Assembly (NCBI GenBank): GCA_030608725.1
Contig: JAUWDP010000107.1
Span: forward strand, 1-5,001
Reading direction: 5' to 3'
DNA from: Candidatus Bathyarchaeota archaeon
GTDB lineage: Archaea > Thermoproteota > Bathyarchaeia > TCS64
DNA length: 5,001 nt
The position numbers and the translations under genes were made by a program. The stretch's first letter is position 1, and each line of letters opens with the position of its first letter. Below the pieces are notes generated by a model. The model was not told the origin of the DNA and searched no databases. It saw only the letters and a program-made list of their open reading frames with translations. Below, piece by piece: positions 4,813 through 5,001 of this stretch.

Positions 4813-4820
4813 CTTTTAAA
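4813..4820 (-). promoter_or_regulatory. Predicted TATA box of the bactofilin-like gene
   Basis: On the minus strand TTTAAAAG is centred about 29 bases before the GTG at 4788, which places the transcription start at or beside the start codon and matches the lack of a Shine-Dalgarno site there. It lies in the 89-base gap after the gene that enters from the right edge. Confidence 0.6.
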
Positions 4821-4863
4821 GGTAAGATACATGGGATACTCACAATTTGTTACTATGAGAAAC

Positions 4864-4877
4864 CCGCAAATGTGCGG
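4864..4877 (-). terminator. Small hairpin directly after the stop of the right-edge gene
   Basis: On the minus strand CCGCA and TGCGG pair around CATT immediately after the TGA (4880-4878), and GTTTCTC follows. The stem is only five base pairs and the T tract is weak, so this may be a terminator, a 3' end stabiliser, or chance. Its placement touching the stop codon is notable. Confidence 0.35.
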
Positions 4878-5001
4878 TCACCCCTCTGACGAATAGGTCT
4901 CGAATATTTTCAGGTATAAGAGGCTCGTGAGGAAGCGCAGGGCGGCAGATATCAGGAGGCCCGTGTGGATACCCTGCATAGTCCCCCCCACCGCCAGGAA
5001 G
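4878..5001 (-). CDS. C-terminal end of a membrane protein, possibly an MFS transporter (partial)
   Basis: The last 40 codons of a minus-strand gene enter from the right edge and end with TGA at 4878-4880. The readable residues include GGTMQGIHTGLLISAALRF, then LTSLLYLKIFETYSSEG. One hydrophobic segment of about 20 residues with an internal arginine, followed by a short charged tail, resembles the last helix and C-terminus of MFS transporters, where an S-A-x-L-R pattern in helix 12 is common. Too little is visible to settle the family. It is not a copy of the C-terminus of the MFS gene ending at 945. The small hairpin after its stop and the separate promoter downstream suggest it is not in the bactofilin unit. 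Confidence 0.55.
   Translation of the reverse strand, partial: FLAVGGTMQGIHTGLLISAALRFLTSLLYLKIFETYSSEG

Noticed and set aside
3950..4819. 289-codon plus-strand frame rich in PPTS repeats
   Set aside because: It is the exact antisense of the bactofilin-like repeats; its periodic proline pattern is the complement of the VGGT codons. It also crosses the promoter of that gene.

Overview
The window reads as a piece of an archaeal chromosome. Coding DNA is GC-rich with many AGG arginine codons, while promoters are AT-rich with TATA boxes. Two genes appear to start leaderless at GTG codons, and internal operon genes have strong GGAGG-type Shine-Dalgarno (SD) sites. The protein families fit an archaeon: a free-standing pyruvate-kinase C-terminal domain, an archaeal-type winged helix and a bactofilin-like beta-helix protein. 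I cannot name the lineage from sequence alone; Bathyarchaeia or a related Thermoproteota group is a guess.

Layout. Positions 1-323 are AT-rich and carry no convincing gene, but hold inverted repeats and a promoter for the only plus-strand gene (324-899), a free-standing pyruvate kinase alpha/beta domain protein. All other genes are on the minus strand. Read in their own direction from the right edge they are: the C-terminal end of a membrane protein, possibly a transporter (5001-4878), with a small hairpin after its stop; a two-gene unit made of a 444-residue bactofilin-like protein built from 17-residue turns (4788-3454) and a winged-helix protein (3435-3163); a hairpin and a very AT-rich promoter region (about 3043-3129); and a tight four-gene operon of an ArsR-type regulator (3042-2722), a two-helix membrane protein with a coiled-coil tail (2721-2389), a 44-residue helical protein (2386-2252) and a 12-helix MFS transporter (2231-945). 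The transporter gene converges on the plus-strand gene with 45 bases between them.

How the genes may work together. In the four-gene operon, the regulator has TATAAGA repeats around its own TATA box and so probably controls itself and the transporter. The two small proteins between regulator and transporter share an EIRDxLK helix and may pair with each other. This is inference, but it is the most system-like arrangement here. The bactofilin-like gene and its winged-helix partner form a second possible module, a cytoskeletal or envelope scaffold with its own regulator. No CRISPR array, tRNA, rRNA, transposase or phage gene was seen.
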